From contig CAYIEP010000004.1 of the NCBI GenBank assembly GCA_964362515.1, positions 1 to 25,339 on the forward strand: a stretch of DNA of 25,339 nt, in the 5' to 3' direction. Source of the DNA: CAYIEP01 sp964362515. GTDB lineage: Bacteria; Patescibacteriota; Minisyncoccia; UBA6257; UBA9933. Below the pieces are notes generated by a model. The model saw nothing but the letters and a program-made list of their open reading frames with translations. It was not told the origin of the DNA and ran no database searches. Below, piece after piece: positions 22,527-25,339 of the stretch (the stretch's first letter is position 1; every line of letters begins with the position of its first letter). Made by a program: the position numbers and the translations under genes.

Positions 22527-23054
22527 ATGATAGAACATTTTACCGAAGCAATAATTTTAAAACAAAAAAATATCGGCGAATTTGATAAATTAATATACCT
22601 TTACGCCAAGGAGCTGGGAAAGGTTGTCGTAAAAGCAAAAAGCTCAAGAAAAATAACTTCTAAACTGGCCAGTCAGCTTGAGCCGTTAAATATCGTAAAA
22701 GTGAGGCTTATTGAAAAAAATGGCTTTCAGATCGCCGATTCGATGATTTTTAAAAAAATAGAAAAATCATTAAAAACAATTGAAATAGCGGATTTTATAG
22801 AAGAAATGACTTTTGAGCTTCAGCCGGACAGAAAATTATGGATTGAAATTAAAAAAAGTTTTGAAAATATCAATAAGGGAAATTTTTCTTATAATAAACT
22901 TCTTGAGATATTGGGATTTTCTCGTGATTTTGCCGAATGCGCGAATTGTCAAAGCCGTCGCGTAAACTTTTTTTCAAAAAAAGAACAGGTCTTTTTATGT
23001 AAAAGGTGCGGTTTAAAAAATCGGGGAAATGATTTAATATTAATAAACCCGTAG
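22527..23054 (+). CDS. recO: DNA repair protein RecO, short form
   Basis: The protein has 175 residues, shorter than typical RecO (about 240). The N-terminal OB fold is clear: TEAIILKQKNIGEFDKLIYL (6-25), then a strand pattern to about 80. The central helical domain is reduced. A zinc-finger-like pair is kept: ECANC (Cys138, Cys141) and LCKRCG (Cys158, Cys161). RecO binds SSB and RecR and helps load RecA on single-stranded DNA in gap repair. It heads a rightward group with the exoprotein (23 bp downstream) and glycyl-tRNA synthetase; recO next to glyS also occurs in other bacteria. No ribosome-binding site is evident before the ATG. Confidence 0.9.
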   Translation: MIEHFTEAIILKQKNIGEFDKLIYLYAKELGKVVVKAKSSRKITSKLASQLEPLNIVKVRLIEKNGFQIADSMIFKKIEKSLKTIEIADFIEEMTFELQPDRKLWIEIKKSFENINKGNFSYNKLLEILGFSRDFAECANCQSRRVNFFSKKEQVFLCKRCGLKNRGNDLILINP

Positions 23055-23077
23055 GAAATGGGGTGAGTTAGAAATAT

Positions 23078-24799
23078 ATGAATGTAAAACTTAAGCTTAT
23101 TTTCGGTTCTGTCGCCTTAATGGCGATAATATCCATAATTCTGGGTTTTTTTTATTTTTATCCCTATTTCAAAAGCAGAGATACTTTTTTAACGATTAAA
23201 TCGCCCAAAGAAGTTCTTATCGGCGTTCCGTTTGAGGCGGAAATAAATTTTAAAAATGAATCCGAAAGCACCATTAAAGACGTAAGTCTTTCCGTTATTT
23301 TGCCCGATGAAGTTTTTCTTGTGGACGAACCGGAAAAAAGAGTTGTTTTAAAAGATTTTAAAAATCTTAAATCCGGCGACGAATTTTCGGAAAAAATAAA
23401 AATTACAATATTGGGCGAAGAAGGAATTATAAAACAATTCGAGGTAAAAATTTCTTATTTGCCGGAAGCTCTCGGTCCAAAAGCGATTTTTGAAAAAACA
23501 AAGAAATTCGAAGTCTTAGTAAAACAGGCCGCTATAAAAATAGATCTCTCGTCTCCGCAAAAAGTTTTAAACAACGAAGAATTTGAAATAAAAATAAACT
23601 ATCAAAATATTTCTGAAAATGATTTTTCGAATTTATCGCTGGAGTTAAACCACCCCAAATTTTTTAAAATTAAAAACTCCGAACCGCTCCAAATAAATAA
23701 AAATTCTTTTGAAATCCCGATTCTTAAAAAGGGAGCCTCCGAAGAAATTATAATTATCGGGAGCGCGATCGCTCCGGAACAATCTTTCTTTGATATAAGC
23801 GCCGAACTTAAAACATTTATCGGCGGAGTAAAACAAACCATAAATAAAAAATCGGCGAATATAAATATTGCTTCGTCCCCGCTCGCGGTATCAATAAAAG
23901 TAAACGAACAGCAAAACTACATAGCCGGATTAAATGACACCCTGAAATACTCAATAAATTATAAAAACAACAGCGATATCGGATTAAATGATGTTGTCAT
24001 AAAAATCCGGCTTAAAGGAGAGATGTTCAGCTTTTCGGGACTTGAAACCAACGGAACATTTAGCTCCGTAGATAATATCGTGACTTTCGACGCCGCCAAT
24101 ATTCCTAATTTAAGGCTTCTTTCTCCCGGCGACTCCGGTAATGTTTCTCTCCAAATAAAAACAAAACAATCTTATCCCATAAAAAGAATTTCCGATAAAA
24201 ATTTTTCATTAAAAGCCGAGGCGGAGATATCGTCGCCTACCGTTCCTTATTATGTCGCGGCCGATAAAACAATCGGCGTGACCGAAAACAAAATTAAAAT
24301 GGCCGGCCTTGCGACGATTGATTCTAAAATTCTTTTTAACGACCCGTCATCGGGAATAATCAACAAGGGACAGCTTCCCCTAAAAGCCAATACGCCTACC
24401 AACTTTACTGCCCATTGGCTGATTTATAATTACTCAACGGATATTAAAAATATTGAACTTATTTCTTATTTGGAATCCGGAGTTTCCTGGACCGGAATAG
24501 TTAAAAGCAACGCCTCAACAACTCCTTCTTATAACGAGAGAACGCGAGAGATAAAATGGCTGATTGATTATATTCCGGCAACCAAAGGAATAATCGGAAA
24601 GCCGATTGAAGCGATTTTTCAAATAGAGGCAATCCCCAATATCAACCAAATAAACCGCGAAATGCCTCTTACTAAAAAAATAATATTAAAAGCTATTGAT
24701 GAATTTACCGGCTCGGAAATTATCTCGTCAAAAGAAGAAATAAACAGCAGAGGCGTTGAAGATATTATTTCTTCCGATTACGGAACGGTCAAACCATGA
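23078..24799 (+). CDS. membrane-anchored exoprotein with repeated Ig-like (DUF11-like) domains
   Basis: The protein has 573 residues. One membrane helix (about 8-30) after a basic N-terminus, then about 540 residues outside. The extracytoplasmic part looks like four or five Ig-like beta-sandwich modules marked by recurring INxxN or FKNESxxxIKDVSL-type strands: about 36-145 (EINFKNESES), 150-260 (KINYQNISEN), 268-400 (SINYKNNSDI) and 405-560 (AHWLIYNYSTDIKN). These resemble the DUF11/CARDB-like modules of archaeal and bacterial surface proteins. No cysteine is seen in the exposed part. No specific function is recognised; a structural or adhesive role is likely. The start follows a GGGGTGA at a long spacing (14 nt). 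Its stop overlaps the next start (ATGA), so it is coupled to glycyl-tRNA synthetase. Confidence 0.8.
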   Translation: MNVKLKLIFGSVALMAIISIILGFFYFYPYFKSRDTFLTIKSPKEVLIGVPFEAEINFKNESESTIKDVSLSVILPDEVFLVDEPEKRVVLKDFKNLKSGDEFSEKIKITILGEEGIIKQFEVKISYLPEALGPKAIFEKTKKFEVLVKQAAIKIDLSSPQKVLNNEEFEIKINYQNISENDFSNLSLELNHPKFFKIKNSEPLQINKNSFEIPILKKGASEEIIIIGSAIAPEQSFFDISAELKTFIGGVKQTINKKSANINIASSPLAVSIKVNEQQNYIAGLNDTLKYSINYKNNSDIGLNDVVIKIRLKGEMFSFSGLETNGTFSSVDNIVTFDAANIPNLRLLSPGDSGNVSLQIKTKQSYPIKRISDKNFSLKAEAEISSPTVPYYVAADKTIGVTENKIKMAGLATIDSKILFNDPSSGIINKGQLPLKANTPTNFTAHWLIYNYSTDIKNIELISYLESGVSWTGIVKSNASTTPSYNERTREIKWLIDYIPATKGIIGKPIEAIFQIEAIPNINQINREMPLTKKIILKAIDEFTGSEIISSKEEINSRGVEDIISSDYGTVKP

Positions 24800-25339
24800 A
24801 TAACTTAATGGAAAAAATTGTTTCTTTGTGTAAACGTCGCGGCTTCATTTATCCCGGCAGCGAGATTTACGGCGGATTAAGAGGCACTTGGGATTACGGT
24901 CCGCTTGGCGCCGAGCTTAAGTTCAATATTAAACAGGAATGGTGGAAAGCAATGGTTAAAAACAGAGACAATGTTGTTGGGATAAGCGCTTCCATAATAA
25001 TGAATCCGAAAGTTTGGGAGGCGTCCGGCCACATTGCCGGCTTTAACGACCCTCTAATAGAATGTAAAACTTGTCATCAAAGATTTAGGGCCGATCAAGA
25101 AGATATTATCGCAGAGCATGAAAAATTACACAAAGAGGAGAAGGAAAAAATAGATTGGACCGAAGAGAAAAAATTTAATTTATTGGTTGAAGCGAAATTA
25201 GGCGCGGTTGAAGGAGAGAAAAACACCGCGTATTTAAGAGGCGAAATAACGCAGGGAGTTCACGTGAATTTCAAAAATATTCTAAACAGCTCGCGCCTTA
25301 AAATCCCTTTCGGCGTAGCCCAAATCGGCAAGGCGTTCC
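24796..25339 (+). CDS. glyS: glycyl-tRNA synthetase (alpha2 type), N-terminal part
   Basis: The frame starts with the ATG at 24796 inside an ATGA overlap and is open to the window end (181 codons). Class II motif 1 region FIYPGSEIYGGLRGTWDYGP (17-36) followed by LGAELKFNIKQEWW is diagnostic of the dimeric GlyRS shared by many bacteria, archaea and eukaryotes. The insertion with CKTCHQRF (Cys90, Cys93) is a zinc-binding half-site, and the motif 2 approach reads NFKNILNSSRLKIPFGVAQI, then GKAF. The normally near-invariant LRPETAQG is LRGEITQG here (147-154), with the glycine-contacting Glu kept. It charges tRNA-Gly. An internal ATG at residue 5 is an alternative start. The C-terminal anticodon-binding domain lies beyond the window. 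Confidence 0.95.
   Translation, partial: MNNLMEKIVSLCKRRGFIYPGSEIYGGLRGTWDYGPLGAELKFNIKQEWWKAMVKNRDNVVGISASIIMNPKVWEASGHIAGFNDPLIECKTCHQRFRADQEDIIAEHEKLHKEEKEKIDWTEEKKFNLLVEAKLGAVEGEKNTAYLRGEITQGVHVNFKNILNSSRLKIPFGVAQIGKAF

Overview
The window looks like a chromosomal segment from a Candidate Phyla Radiation (Patescibacteria) bacterium, most like the Parcubacteria group. This is inferred from gene content and style: a secreted protein with a peptidoglycan-binding domain and VTP linker, lamin-tail-domain and peptidase-S74 surface proteins, a transketolase split into two genes, divergent pentose-phosphate enzymes, an NADH-type flavoprotein paired with a YruB-like glutaredoxin, a short RecO, and almost no Shine-Dalgarno sequences. 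TGA is used as a true stop codon (end of the sugar kinase, of the transketolase C-half and of the 573-residue exoprotein), so the code is table 11 and not the UGA=Gly code of Gracilibacteria/Absconditabacteria. No rRNA, tRNA, CRISPR array or IS element was seen.

Layout. 1-3.1 kb is visibly richer in G+C (roughly 45-50% by eye). It holds a truncated O-antigen-ligase-like membrane protein with a strong promoter containing a palindrome, a perfect terminator hairpin, and a 619-residue secreted peptidoglycan-binding protein. A 387-bp intergenic stretch (2972-3358) follows, with a terminator and a TACGAAA fold-back element; from there on the DNA is AT-rich (roughly 35-40% G+C). 3.4-8.1 kb, leftward: HtrA protease, a second fold-back element, a ClpB-type disaggregase with a ClpC-like IGF loop, and an overlapping small membrane protein. 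8.1-9.7 kb, rightward: a processive family-2 glycosyltransferase whose promoter overlaps that of htrA. 9.7-10.95 kb, leftward: a peptidase-S74 tail-fibre-like surface protein.

11.0-18.5 kb is one long leftward operon of central carbon metabolism: GAPDH, RpiB, ribulose-phosphate epimerase, transketolase N-half, a zinc-ribbon membrane protein of unknown function, transketolase C-half, a PfkB-family sugar kinase, and an unknown 391-residue protein. Gaps are very short or are ATGA/GTGA overlaps, implying co-expression of a non-oxidative pentose pathway feeding lower glycolysis, together with two unexplained proteins.

18.6-22.3 kb, leftward from a good sigma70-type promoter: an SPW-motif membrane protein, glutaredoxin, AhpF-like flavoprotein reductase, and a membrane-anchored protein with three lamin-tail domains and a PKD domain. 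22.5-25.3 kb, rightward: recO, a membrane-anchored Ig-like exoprotein, and glycyl-tRNA synthetase (truncated by the window end). Several genes have a -10 box only 6-9 bp from the start codon, suggesting that leaderless transcripts are common here. I found no single convincing new defence or mobile system; the best leads are the carbon operon with its unknown members and altered active sites, the ClpB/ClpC hybrid, and the fold-back repeats.
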